Position numbers and translations under genes: made by a program. Below the pieces are notes generated by a model. It did not search any database. It had not been told where the DNA came from and worked only from the letters and a program-made list of their open reading frames with translations. A stretch of DNA of 37,049 nucleotides from Candidatus Latescibacterota bacterium. GTDB taxonomy: Bacteria > Latescibacterota > UBA2968 > SICM01. The stretch is from contig SICM01000023.1 in NCBI GenBank assembly GCA_009694805.1, positions 1-37,049 on the forward strand, written 5' to 3'. This document shows positions 15,475-23,254 of the stretch, in pieces. Positions within the stretch are counted from its first letter, which is position 1. The number at the start of each line of letters is the position of its first letter.

Positions 15475-15888
15475 ATGGCCCTCACGGAACTTGAAAAGGT
15501 CGCCATCTTCTTCATCGCCATCGGGCCGGAGCGTGCGGAGGCTTTCCTGAAGCGGCTGGGGACGGACGCGATGATGCAGATCGTCACCGCCATGAAGCGT
15601 CTCGGACCCGTGTCGCCGGAGATGAAGCAGGCCGTGCTGAAGGAGATGCTGGATCTCCTTTCGGGGGGGCGAAGGCCGGAGCGACCGCGAGGGGCGCGGA
15701 GGGGACCGGCCCCGGCCGGCCCCCAGGACGACCTGTTGCGGAAGGTGTCCGACCTCTTCGACAAAGATGTGGATGTGCAGAACCTGAACTGGGAGGCGGC
15801 AGGGCTCAACTTCGACGCCGAGCTTCCGAAACCGCCGAAGCCGCCGGGTGAGGATTCTGACGACCCTCCTTCGGGACAAAGAAGGTGA
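15475..15888 (+). CDS. FliG N-terminal-domain-like protein
   Basis: Residues 1 to about 65 of this 137-residue protein resemble the N-terminal domain of the flagellar switch protein FliG: LTELEKVAIFFIAIGPERAEAFLKRLGTDAMMQIVTAMKRLGPVSPEMKQAVLKEMLDLL, with the usual GPE and GxVSPE turns. The remainder is a low-complexity Arg/Pro linker and an acidic, Pro-rich tail; the middle and C-terminal FliG domains are absent. No other flagellar gene is nearby. It could be a scaffold or adaptor using the FliG-type dimerisation fold. Domain assignment is by pattern only. Confidence 0.65.
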   Translation: MALTELEKVAIFFIAIGPERAEAFLKRLGTDAMMQIVTAMKRLGPVSPEMKQAVLKEMLDLLSGGRRPERPRGARRGPAPAGPQDDLLRKVSDLFDKDVDVQNLNWEAAGLNFDAELPKPPKPPGEDSDDPPSGQRR

Positions 15889-15910
15889 TAGAAGAGACGA
15901 TCTGATTTCA

Positions 15911-15999
15911 GGCCCTCACCCCGCCTTCGCTCCGCTCAGGCACCCCTCTCCCATAAATGGGAGAGGGGAAGCAGGCATAGCCTGCTGGGGAGAGGGCTG
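15911..15999. repeat. multi-hairpin intergenic repeat (CCCTCTCCC family)
   Basis: A perfect 11-bp stem CCCCTCTCCCA/TGGGAGAGGGG (15943-15953, 15958-15968) is followed by a GCAGGC-ata-GCCTGC hairpin (15971-15985). Outer GGCCCTC (15911-15917) can pair with GAGGGCT (15993-15999). It fills the gap before rarA. A similar core recurs at 31257-31284. Confidence 0.8.
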
Positions 16000-16015
16000 A
16001 TAACGCTCTCCATTT

Positions 16016-17377
16016 ATGAATACCCTCGACCTTTTCAAGACCCCTTCCGCTGACCGGACACCGGCGGGTTCGTCGCCGCTGGCCGACCGGATGCGGCCCC
16101 TGGCCCTGGACGAGATCGTTGGGCAGGAGGACCTGCTGGCCCCCGGCAAGCCGCTCCGCACCCTCATCGAGGAGGACCGGGTTCCGTCCATGATCCTGTG
16201 GGGGCCTCCGGGGAGCGGGAAGACGACGCTGGCGCGGGTCATCGCCCGGACGACCGGGGCGCGGTTCGTGAGCTTCAGCGCCGTGATGTCCGGGGTCAAG
16301 GAGATCCGGGAGCTGATCGCGCAGGCCCGGCAGGAGCGGCGGGGCGGGCGTCAGACGATCCTGTTCGTGGACGAGATCCACCGGTTCAACAAGGCGCAGC
16401 AGGACGCCTTCCTCCCGCACGTGGAGGACGGGACGATCGTGCTGATCGGCGCGACGACGGAGAACCCCTCGTTCGAGGTGAACGCCGCGCTGCTGTCCCG
16501 CTCGCGCGTCTTCGTCCTGAAGCCGCTGACGGAGGAGGGGCTCCGGACCGTGGTGCGCCGGGCGCTGGAGGACCCGGAGCGGGGCCTGGGCGGCCGGGTG
16601 AAGATGGGGGGGGACGCCCTCGACCATCTCCTCCACGTGGCGGAGGGGGATGCCCGGAGGGCGCTGACGCACCTGGAGATGGCGGCCTCGGCGGCCCGGC
16701 CGGGGGGGGACGGGGGCGCGGAGGTCTCGCTGGAGCTGATGCAGAACGTGGTCGGGCGGAAGGCGCTGCTCTATGACCGGGCAGGGGAGGAACACTACAA
16801 CCTGATCTCCGCCCTCCACAAGAGCCTGCGGGGGAGCGACCCCGACGCGGCCCTCTACTGGCTGGCGCGGATGATCGCGTCCGGGGAGGACCCGCTCTAC
16901 ATCGCGCGGCGCATGGTGCGGTTCGCGTCGGAGGACATCGGAAACGCCGACCCGCGCGCCCTGTCGATCTCGCTGGCGGCGGTGGAGGCCTACCGTTTTC
17001 TGGGGAGCCCGGAGGGGGACCTGGCCCTGGCGCAGGCCGCGGTCTACCTGGCCACGGCCCCCAAGAGCAACACGGTCTACGCGGCCTACGGCGCGGCGCA
17101 GGAGGACGTGATGAAACACCCGAACCTCCCGGTCCCGCTCCACATCCGCAATGCGCCGACGGGACTGATGCAGGACCTCGGCTATGGCGCGGACTACCGC
17201 TACGCCCACGACGACCCGAACGCGTACACGCCCCAGGACTATCTCCCTGACAACCTGAGGGGGCGGCGCTACTACAGGCCGACGGACCGGGGCTACGAGA
17301 AGCGGATTCAGGAGATGATGGCCTGGTGGGAGGAGCTGAAGAAGCGGCAGACGGCAGACGGCAGACGGCAGACGTGA
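16016..17377 (+). CDS. rarA: replication-associated recombination protein A (MgsA/RarA AAA+ ATPase)
   Basis: The 453-residue protein is the RarA/MgsA/WRNIP1 clamp-loader-like ATPase that acts at stalled forks. It shows PLADRMRPLALDEIVGQEDLL, Walker A GPPGSGKTT, Walker B FVDEIHRFNKAQQDAFLPHVE, sensor 1 GATTENPSFEVN, sensor 2 GDARRALTHLE, and the tetramerisation domain with HKSLRGSDPDAALYWLARMI and KSNTVYAAYGAA. The length is normal except for the last residues (RQTADGRRQT), which are encoded by a CGGCAGA heptamer array. Its stop overlaps the GTG of the next gene (GTGA). Confidence 0.95.
   Translation: MNTLDLFKTPSADRTPAGSSPLADRMRPLALDEIVGQEDLLAPGKPLRTLIEEDRVPSMILWGPPGSGKTTLARVIARTTGARFVSFSAVMSGVKEIRELIAQARQERRGGRQTILFVDEIHRFNKAQQDAFLPHVEDGTIVLIGATTENPSFEVNAALLSRSRVFVLKPLTEEGLRTVVRRALEDPERGLGGRVKMGGDALDHLLHVAEGDARRALTHLEMAASAARPGGDGGAEVSLELMQNVVGRKALLYDRAGEEHYNLISALHKSLRGSDPDAALYWLARMIASGEDPLYIARRMVRFASEDIGNADPRALSISLAAVEAYRFLGSPEGDLALAQAAVYLATAPKSNTVYAAYGAAQEDVMKHPNLPVPLHIRNAPTGLMQDLGYGADYRYAHDDPNAYTPQDYLPDNLRGRRYYRPTDRGYEKRIQEMMAWWEELKKRQTADGRRQT
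17344..17376. repeat. heptamer repeat CGGCAGA x4 at the rarA 3' end
   Basis: CGGCAGA repeats in tandem from 17345, with four full copies and a partial one, ending at the stop/start overlap of rarA and the EamA gene. It encodes the rarA C-terminal residues. Confidence 0.88.
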
Positions 17378-18261
17378 AAGTCTCCCCCTACCTGGCGCTC
17401 TTCGCCGGGGTCTGCGCGTCTTCCTTCGCGGCCACGCTCATCCGCCTGTGCGACGCTCCGTCGCTCGTCATTGCCGCGTACCGCCTGTCGTTTGCCACCC
17501 TGATCCTGCTCCCCTTCGCCCTCCTCCGGTCGCGGCGTGAGGTCCGGTCGTGGACGCTTCGCGACGGCCTGGGCGTCTCGGCCTCCGGTCTCTGCCTGGC
17601 CCTCCATTTTGCCCTCTGGATCACCTCCCTGGAATACACCTCGATCTCCAGTTCCGTCCTGCTCGTGTCCACGACGCCGGTGTTCGTGGGCGCGGCCTCC
17701 TGGCTGTTCCTGAGGGAGCGGGCGTCGGCCTGGACCGTGGCCGGGATCGCCCTGTCGGTCGCGGGCGTGGCGATCATCGCCGTGGGGGACAGGGGCTCAG
17801 GCCGGGACTCGCTGTTCGGGGACCTGCTGGCCGTGGGAGGCGCGGTGACCATCGCCGCGCACCTGCTGATCGGACGCCGGCTCCGGCAGCGCCTCTCCGC
17901 CCTGCCCTACGTGACCGCGGTGAATGCGGTGGCGGCCCTGCTGCTGCTCGCGGGATGCCGGATGGCGTCCGATCCCCTCCGGGGTTATCCGGGCCGGACC
18001 TACCTCCTCATGCTCCTCCTCGCCCTCTTCCCGCAGCTCCTCGGGCACGCCTCGTTCAACTGGGCGCTCCGACGCCTCTCTCCCTCCTTCATCTCCGTGG
18101 CCCTCCTTGCGGAGCCGGTCGCGGCCTCCCTGCTGGCCTACCTCTTCCTCTCAGAAGCCCCTGCGTCCTCTGCCTGGGCGGGCGGCCCGGTCGTGATGGT
18201 CGGCATCCTGCTGGCTGCGCGGGGGGAGAAGAAAATGCAAAATGCAAAATGCAAAATTTGA
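17374..18261 (+). CDS. EamA/DMT superfamily transporter
   Basis: The 295-residue protein has about ten membrane helices in two EamA repeats. The first runs from YLALFAGVCASSFAATLIRL to LSVAGVAIIAVGD, including the typical LEYTSISSSVLLVSTTPVF. The second runs from LLAVGGAVTIAAHLLIGRRL to FISVALLAEPVAASLLAYLFLSE and GGPVVMVGILLA. These export amino acids or metabolites; the substrate cannot be told. The start is GTG at 17374 overlapping the rarA stop. The terminal KKMQNAKCKI comes from a heptamer repeat at 18231-18256. Confidence 0.92.
   Translation: MKVSPYLALFAGVCASSFAATLIRLCDAPSLVIAAYRLSFATLILLPFALLRSRREVRSWTLRDGLGVSASGLCLALHFALWITSLEYTSISSSVLLVSTTPVFVGAASWLFLRERASAWTVAGIALSVAGVAIIAVGDRGSGRDSLFGDLLAVGGAVTIAAHLLIGRRLRQRLSALPYVTAVNAVAALLLLAGCRMASDPLRGYPGRTYLLMLLLALFPQLLGHASFNWALRRLSPSFISVALLAEPVAASLLAYLFLSEAPASSAWAGGPVVMVGILLAARGEKKMQNAKCKI
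18231..18256. repeat. heptamer repeat AAAATGC x3 at the EamA gene 3' end
   Basis: Three tandem AAAATGC units and a partial fourth lie inside the final codons of the EamA gene and run to its stop. There is no second arm. Confidence 0.88.
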
Positions 18262-18298
18262 AGTGAAAAACGTGTGAAAAAAGTACGATAATTTTCAG

Positions 18299-18327
18299 TT
18301 GACAACCTCCCCTTTTTGTGGTACTAT
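18299..18327 (+). promoter_or_regulatory. sigma-70-type promoter of terC
   Basis: TTGACA (18299-18304), exactly 17 bases, TACTAT (18322-18327). It lies about 80 bases upstream of the terC ATG and marks the start of a new transcription unit. Confidence 0.82.
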
Positions 18328-18408
18328 GTGTCGCTTGCGCGGGAGGGGGGAGCGGGGGTGGAAGGGGAGGCTTTCACGACTCACATCTCACTTTCTTCTA
18401 TTATTATT

Positions 18409-19170
18409 ATGGACTTGTTCGCCAACCCTGAGGCCTGGATCGCACTCGTCACCCTGACGTTTCTGGAAGTCGTCCTGGGCATCGACAACGTCATCTTCAT
18501 CTCGATCCTGGCGGGCAAACTGCCCGAGCACCAGCAGGAGAAGGCGCGGCGGGTGGGGCTGGGGCTGGCCATGTTCACGCGCATCGCGTTGCTGTTCTCG
18601 CTGGCGTGGATCATCCGCCTGACCGCGCCGCTGTTCGAAATCCTGGGACAGGAGATCTCCGGGCGGGATATCATCCTGATCCTGGGCGGGCTGTTCCTGC
18701 TGGCCAAGAGCACGCACGAAATCCATCAGAAACTGGAGGGGGAGGAGGGGCACGCCAGCGCCCGCGTCGTCCCGTCGTTCTCCGGGGTGATCGTGCAGAT
18801 CCTGCTGCTGGACGTGGTCTTTTCCCTGGACTCCGTGATCACGGCGGTGGGCATGGCGAACGCCCTGTGGGTCATGGTCACGGCGGTGGTGATCGCCGTG
18901 GGGATCATGATGGTCTCCGCCGGGACGATCAGCGGGTTCGTGGACCGACACCCCACGGTGAAGGTCCTGGCGCTGAGCTTCCTGCTGCTGATCGGGTTTT
19001 CACTGATCGCAGAGGGGATGGACCAGCACATCCCCAAGGGCTACATCTACTTCGCGATGGCCTTCTCGGTGTTCGTGGAGATGGTCAACCTGCGGCTGCG
19101 ACGCCGGGGCACAGAGCCGGTGAAGCTGCACGAGTCGTATGTAGAGAAAAAAAAGGATTCTCAATTATGA
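18409..19170 (+). CDS. TerC family integral membrane protein
   Basis: The 253-residue protein has seven to nine hydrophobic helices and the two acidic TerC motifs: LEVVLGIDNVIFISILAGKLP near the N-terminus and ILLLDVVFSLDSVITAVGMA in the middle. TerC proteins are linked to tellurite resistance and manganese export or delivery; the paired Asp-Asn/Asp-Ser membrane motifs are thought to bind metal. The start MDLFANPEAWIAL agrees with family N-termini, though no Shine-Dalgarno is close. A GTG at 18358 with a strong purine tract is an alternative start adding 17 residues. Its stop overlaps the next gene by four bases. Confidence 0.92.
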   Translation: MDLFANPEAWIALVTLTFLEVVLGIDNVIFISILAGKLPEHQQEKARRVGLGLAMFTRIALLFSLAWIIRLTAPLFEILGQEISGRDIILILGGLFLLAKSTHEIHQKLEGEEGHASARVVPSFSGVIVQILLLDVVFSLDSVITAVGMANALWVMVTAVVIAVGIMMVSAGTISGFVDRHPTVKVLALSFLLLIGFSLIAEGMDQHIPKGYIYFAMAFSVFVEMVNLRLRRRGTEPVKLHESYVEKKKDSQL

Positions 19171-20012
19171 TCATCGACTGTCACACGCACGTCTGGCAGT
19201 ACCCCGGCCACCTGAGCGAGACCTTCGTGCAGGAGGCCAGCCTGATGCGGAAGACCCCGATCAACATGAACATCGACCTGGCCGATCACTGGAAGGCCAT
19301 GGGGCCGGTGGACCGGGCGTTCGTGTTCGCGATCAAGTTCGCGCACTCGGGGATGGTGGTCCCGAACGAGTACGTGGCGGACTACGTGAAGCAGCACCCG
19401 GAGAAACTGATCGGCGTGGCGTCCGTGGACCCGACCGAAAAGGGCGCGGTGGAGGAGCTGGAGCGGGCCGTGCAGGACCTGGGCATGAAGGCGCTGAAGC
19501 TGTCGTCCATCTACCAGAACTTCCACCCGTGCGACGAGCGGGCAATGGCGGTCTACGAGAAGGCGTGCCAGCTTCGCATTCCGCTGATCGTCCACCAGGC
19601 GACCACGTTTCCCCGGAACGCGCCGCTGAAGTACGCCAACCCGGTGTTGATGGAGGACGTGGCGCTGAAGTTCCCGGACCTCAAGATCGTGCTGGCGCAC
19701 CTCGGCCACCCGTGGGAACGGGAGGCCATCGTCCTGATCCGTAAGCAGCCCAATGTCTACGCGGACCTGTCGGCGCTGTATTACCGGTCCTGGCAGTTCT
19801 ACAATTCCATGCTCCTCTGCGTGGAGTACGACGTGACGCACAAGTTGCTGTTCGGGTCGGACTACCCTGTGACGACCCCCCAGGATTCCATCGACAACCT
19901 CCACCGGGTCAACCGGCACGTGATCGACACGCCGCTGCCGAAGGTGTCCAAGGATGTAATCGAGGAGATCATCCACCGGGACACGCTGTCGGTCCTGGGA
20001 ATCGAAACATAG
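19167..20012 (+). CDS. amidohydrolase family protein (COG2159-like)
   Basis: This 281-residue TIM-barrel hydrolase starts MIIDCHTHVW with metal ligands His6 and His8. It continues with a KALKLSSIYQNFHPCDERAM loop, IPLIVHQATT, IVLAHLGHPWEREAI and KLLFGSDYPVTTP, which holds the conserved Asp. The family includes decarboxylases and hydrolases of aromatic and lactone-like acids (ACMSD, gallate-pathway and LigI types); the exact reaction is unknown. The ATG overlaps the terC stop (ATGA), with AAGGA upstream. Genes for two Gfo/Idh/MocA dehydrogenases and an FAH enzyme follow, suggesting catabolism of a sugar acid or related compound. Confidence 0.9.
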   Translation: MIIDCHTHVWQYPGHLSETFVQEASLMRKTPINMNIDLADHWKAMGPVDRAFVFAIKFAHSGMVVPNEYVADYVKQHPEKLIGVASVDPTEKGAVEELERAVQDLGMKALKLSSIYQNFHPCDERAMAVYEKACQLRIPLIVHQATTFPRNAPLKYANPVLMEDVALKFPDLKIVLAHLGHPWEREAIVLIRKQPNVYADLSALYYRSWQFYNSMLLCVEYDVTHKLLFGSDYPVTTPQDSIDNLHRVNRHVIDTPLPKVSKDVIEEIIHRDTLSVLGIET

Positions 20013-20075
20013 TGCCAGGCGCCACGTGTCACGCGCCACGAAAAACCGGGTGCTTGATACTTGGCACTTGGCATC
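20013..20075. repeat. heptamer repeat hairpin, GCGCCAC / CTTGGCA type
   Basis: Units GTGCCAG, GCGCCAC, GTGTCAC, GCGCCAC lie from 20012 to about 20039. After a loop come ACTTGGC-type units to about 20075. The TGCCA and TGGCA arms are complementary. It fills most of the gap between the amidohydrolase and the first oxidoreductase. Confidence 0.82.
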
Positions 20076-20097
20076 TTCTTTATAGAGACCCATCACG

Positions 20098-21210
20098 ATG
20101 TCTGAGATCAGAGTCGGCATCATCGGCCTGCAACACCTCCATCCGCCCAGCTACCTTCCGTTGTTCCGGGAGACGCCGGGCGTCCGGGTCGTGGCCGCCT
20201 CGGACGGGGACGAGGCCCTGCGGACGCGGTTCTGCGGGGAGGCGGGCATCGAGGCGCACGCCCGCTGGGAGGACATGGTGCGGCGGGACGACGTGGACGC
20301 GGTCCTGGTCTTCCTGCCCCACGTGGACTGCCGGCGGGCGGGCATCCGGGCGGCGGAGGCCGGGAAGCACGTGGTGGTGGAGAAGCCGGGGGCCGTGGAT
20401 GCGGAGGGCCTCCGGTGGATGATCCGGGCTGCGGCGAAGAACGGGGTGGTGTTCTCCCTGCCTTACGTCTGGCGCTACAACGTCGTGGCGCAGGAGATGA
20501 AACGGCTGATCGACGCCGGGGCGGTGGGGGAGGTGGTGGCGCTGGAGGGGCGTTGCGCGGCGGGGCCTCCGCAGCGCTACGCAGCCGCGAACTCCGCCTG
20601 GATGCTGGAGAAGGCGAAGAGCGGCGGGGGGCCGATGCACAACCTGGGCGTCCACTGGATCGACCTGTTCCGCTGGTTCCTGAAGGACGAGGTGAAGTCG
20701 GCGCTGGGGGAGGTCAGCCACCGGGGGCACGGGATCGACATCGAGGACAATGCCTTCGCGATCCTGACGTTCGAAGGGGGGGCCGTGGGGACGCTCGACA
20801 TCAGCTACGGGGTGCCCGCGTCCTATCCGGCAGGGCGGGATCTCTACATCGGCATCCGGGGGACGAAGGGGGTGCTGGTCTGGAGCCCGAACTGGAGCGA
20901 GGCGACGTCGGCGTCGGAGGAGAATGAGCTGATGCTGTGCAGCGAGGCCCCGGAGTACCGGGACCCGCCGGCGCGGCGCATCCGGCTCACGGCCCCGAAG
21001 GTGGCGGGGTACGGCGGCGCGGCGGGCGCGGCGTATCTGAACGATGTGTTCGGGGCGATCCGCGAGCGTCGGCCTCCGGGGATCACCGGGACGGACGGCC
21101 TGCGCGCCCTGGAGGTCGTGGAGGCGGTCTACACATCGGCGGAGACGGGGAGGCGGGAGGCGGTGAAGCGCGCGGATGTGGATGCGGCCAATCGTAGAGA
21201 AGACGGGTGA
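20098..21210 (+). CDS. Gfo/Idh/MocA family oxidoreductase
   Basis: The 370-residue protein has the Rossmann N-terminus IRVGIIGLQHLHPPSYLPLF, in which the third family Gly region is changed to QHLH, then the DAVLVFLPH strand and the EKPGAVDAEGL form of the EKP motif with the conserved Lys. The C-terminal beta-sheet domain includes GGGPMHNLGVHWIDLFRWFL (family His-D motif) and FEGGAVGTLDISYG. Members oxidise or reduce sugars, inositols and related compounds with NAD(P). Substrate is unknown. The neighbouring amidohydrolase and FAH genes suggest one pathway. Confidence 0.92.
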   Translation: MSEIRVGIIGLQHLHPPSYLPLFRETPGVRVVAASDGDEALRTRFCGEAGIEAHARWEDMVRRDDVDAVLVFLPHVDCRRAGIRAAEAGKHVVVEKPGAVDAEGLRWMIRAAAKNGVVFSLPYVWRYNVVAQEMKRLIDAGAVGEVVALEGRCAAGPPQRYAAANSAWMLEKAKSGGGPMHNLGVHWIDLFRWFLKDEVKSALGEVSHRGHGIDIEDNAFAILTFEGGAVGTLDISYGVPASYPAGRDLYIGIRGTKGVLVWSPNWSEATSASEENELMLCSEAPEYRDPPARRIRLTAPKVAGYGGAAGAAYLNDVFGAIRERRPPGITGTDGLRALEVVEAVYTSAETGRREAVKRADVDAANRREDG

Positions 21211-21217
21211 ATGGCAG

Positions 21218-21262
21218 AAAAAAATGCAAAGTGCAAAATGTAAAATGCGAAATGCAAAAAAT
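21218..21262. repeat. heptamer repeat AAATGCA / AAGTGCA type
   Basis: About five seven-base units (AAATGCA, AAGTGCA, AAATGTA, AAATGCG, AAATGCA) run between the oxidoreductase stop and the FAH gene. There is no clear second arm. Confidence 0.85.
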
Positions 21263-21300
21263 AGAAGCTGATCACTTACACTTCCTGAGGAGATCCAAGC

Positions 21301-22194
21301 ATGAAAGTCGTCACGTTTGAGCAGGGCGGCGCGCAGAGGTTCGGCGTGCTGGAGGCGGACCGGGTCATCGACCTGTCGCCGTTGTTCGGGTCGGCGCTCC
21401 ACTTCTTCGAGGGGGGGGCCCTGGCGGTCGAGGCGGCGCGCGGGGCCGTGGGCTATGCCAAGCATTCGGGGGAGGGCGTTCACGCCCTGGAGGACGTGCG
21501 GCTGAAGGCCCCGGTCCCGAACCCCCGCAAGATCCTCTGCCTGGCCGGGAACTACGCGGCGCACATCCGGGAGGGGGGCGGGGAGCCGCCGGAGAAGCTG
21601 ACGAGCACGCCCCGCGTGTTCATGAAACCCCCGTCCACGACGGTGGTCGGGCCGGAGGAGGCCATCCTGCTGCCCCGCAACGCCCACAAGATCGACTGGG
21701 AGTGCGAGATCGCGGCGGTGATCGGGCGACGGGCGCGGTTCGTGTCGGCCAAGGAGGGGCTGGACTACGTGGCGGGCTACACCGTGATGAACGACGTGTC
21801 GGAGCGGTCGCTCAAGTTCGACACGAAGCGGGAGGACCGGGACGGGGACAAGTGGTTCGACTGGCTGAACGGGAAGTGGTTCGACACGTTCGCGCCGATG
21901 GGGCCGTGCGTGGCGCTGAAGGACGAGATCCCCGACCCGCAGCGGCTCCGGATCACGCTCCGGCTGAACGGACAGACGCGGCAGGACGGAAACACCGGGC
22001 AGATGATCTTCTCGATCGCGGAGTTGGTGGCGTGGGCGTCCACGCTCATGACGCTGGAGCCGGGTGACCTGATCTCAACGGGCACGCCCGCGGGCGTGGG
22101 GCACGCCTCCGGGACCTTCCTGAAGCCGGGCGACGTGCTGGAGTCGGAGGTGGAGGGGATCGGCGTGCTGCGGAGCCCGGTCAAAGCGGAATAA
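21301..22194 (+). CDS. fumarylacetoacetate hydrolase (FAH) family protein
   Basis: The 297-residue protein has the FAH catalytic domain: KILCLAGNYAAHIRE, RVFMKPPSTTVVGPEEAILLP, DWECEIAAVIGRRARFV (metal-binding acidic residues), GYTVMNDVSER, KWFDTFAPMGPCVAL and a C-terminal GDLISTGTPAGVGHASGTFLKPGDV. Relatives are 2-oxo-3-deoxy sugar-acid hydrolases, 2-hydroxyhepta-2,4-dienedioate isomerases and acylpyruvases. GAGGAG lies seven bases upstream of the ATG. Its place between two Gfo/Idh/MocA genes makes a sugar-acid hydrolase plausible. Confidence 0.93.
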   Translation: MKVVTFEQGGAQRFGVLEADRVIDLSPLFGSALHFFEGGALAVEAARGAVGYAKHSGEGVHALEDVRLKAPVPNPRKILCLAGNYAAHIREGGGEPPEKLTSTPRVFMKPPSTTVVGPEEAILLPRNAHKIDWECEIAAVIGRRARFVSAKEGLDYVAGYTVMNDVSERSLKFDTKREDRDGDKWFDWLNGKWFDTFAPMGPCVALKDEIPDPQRLRITLRLNGQTRQDGNTGQMIFSIAELVAWASTLMTLEPGDLISTGTPAGVGHASGTFLKPGDVLESEVEGIGVLRSPVKAE

Positions 22195-22202
22195 GCGGAA
22201 CC

Positions 22203-22276
22203 CGTGAAGCGTGAAGCGTATTTCGTGAAGCGTGAAGCGGGGGGGACGAGATACGAGATACGAGATACGAGATACG
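22203..22276. repeat. two heptamer arrays, GTGAAGC x4 and GAGATAC x4
   Basis: GTGAAGC, GTGAAGC, GTATTTC, GTGAAGC, GTGAAGC (about 22204-22238) is followed after a G run by four tandem GAGATAC units to about 22276. CGTATTTCG of the first can pair with CGAGATACG of the second. The array fills the FAH-accD gap. Confidence 0.88.
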
Positions 22277-22314
22277 TCTTATTCCCTCTGCGGTGAATGC
22301 TTTGGGGTTTCCAC

Positions 22315-23187
22315 GTGAACTGGTTCGATAAGATGAAGAAGGGCATCCGGACGAGGCTGGTCCGGAACCTGGAGCAAGACCTCTGGGTGCAGTGTCCTTC
22401 CTGCCAGCAGCCGCTCTACAAGCCGCAGATCGAGCGGAGCCTGGAGGTCTGTCCGGAGTGCGACTGCCACTTTCCGATGGAGGCGCGCTCCCGGCTGGGT
22501 CTGCTGATCGACCCGGAGACCTTCGAGGAGATGGACGCGGGGATGACCTCCCTGGACCCGCTCCATTTTCTGGACTACCGGGAGAAGCTGGCGCGGGACC
22601 AGAAGAGCACCGGGATGCGCTCGGCCCTCGTGGGCGGGACGGGCAGGATGGAGGGGGTGGAGGTGGTCATCGGGGTCACGGACAGGCGGTTCATCATGGG
22701 GAGCATGGGGTCGGTGGTGGGGGAGAAGATCAAGCGGCTGATCTCCCGGTCCCTGGAGACGGGCCGCCCGCTCATCCTCGTGTCGGGGTCGGGCGGGGGC
22801 GCGCGGATGCAGGAGGGCATCCTTTCCCTGATGCAGATGGCGAAGGTCTCGGCCATGCTCCGGCGGCTGCACGACGCGAAGGTCCCCTATGTGTCCGTGC
22901 TGACGGACCCGACGGGCGGGGGGGTGACGGCCAGTTTCGCGATGCTGGGGGACGTGAACCTGGCCGAGCCCGGGGCGCGGATCATGTTCTCGGGCCGGCC
23001 GGCGATCGAGGGCATGGCGGGGCAGAAGGTCCCGGACGATTTCCAGACGGCGGAGTTCTGCCTGAATCACGGGATGATCGACATGATCGTCCACCGGAAG
23101 AAGCTGAAGAAGACGCTTGTGGATCTGGTGACGCTGTTGAGCAGGGGGGAGGAAAAGCAGGGGTGGGGAATGAGGAGCGAGGGGTGA
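22315..23187 (+). CDS. accD: acetyl-CoA carboxylase carboxyltransferase subunit beta
   Basis: The 290-residue protein is AccD, which with AccA transfers carboxyl from carboxybiotin to acetyl-CoA in fatty-acid synthesis. The N-terminal zinc ribbon has Cys27, Cys30, Cys46 and Cys49 (CPSC, CPEC). The crotonase-like core shows MGGS-like IMGSMGSVVGEKIKRL, SGGGARMQEGILSLMQMAK, VSVLTDPTGGGVTASFAMLGD and EPGARIMFSGRPAIE. The GTG at 22315 gives the usual VNWFDKMKK start; an ATG at 22297 would add six residues. The last residues KQGWGMRSEG are encoded by a heptamer repeat. No accA is present. Confidence 0.95.
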   Translation: MNWFDKMKKGIRTRLVRNLEQDLWVQCPSCQQPLYKPQIERSLEVCPECDCHFPMEARSRLGLLIDPETFEEMDAGMTSLDPLHFLDYREKLARDQKSTGMRSALVGGTGRMEGVEVVIGVTDRRFIMGSMGSVVGEKIKRLISRSLETGRPLILVSGSGGGARMQEGILSLMQMAKVSAMLRRLHDAKVPYVSVLTDPTGGGVTASFAMLGDVNLAEPGARIMFSGRPAIEGMAGQKVPDDFQTAEFCLNHGMIDMIVHRKKLKKTLVDLVTLLSRGEEKQGWGMRSEG

Positions 23188-23226
23188 GGGGTGAGGTTTT
23201 CCTCATTCCTCATTCCCCACCCCTCG
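23164..23226. repeat. heptamer repeat hairpin over the accD 3' end
   Basis: GAATGAG, GAGCGAG, GGGTGAG, GGGTGAG form the left arm. CCTCATT, CCTCATT, CCCCACC form the right arm to about 23226. The arms are closely complementary with almost no loop. The accD stop lies in the left arm. Confidence 0.9.
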
Positions 23227-23254
23227 ATCCCCTGTCATTGAGGGTCTTGAACCT

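Noticed and set aside
18316..18408. N-terminal extension of TerC beginning MWYYV
   Set aside because: The ATG lies within the promoter spacer/-10 region (18299-18327), and the extension does not match TerC family N-termini.
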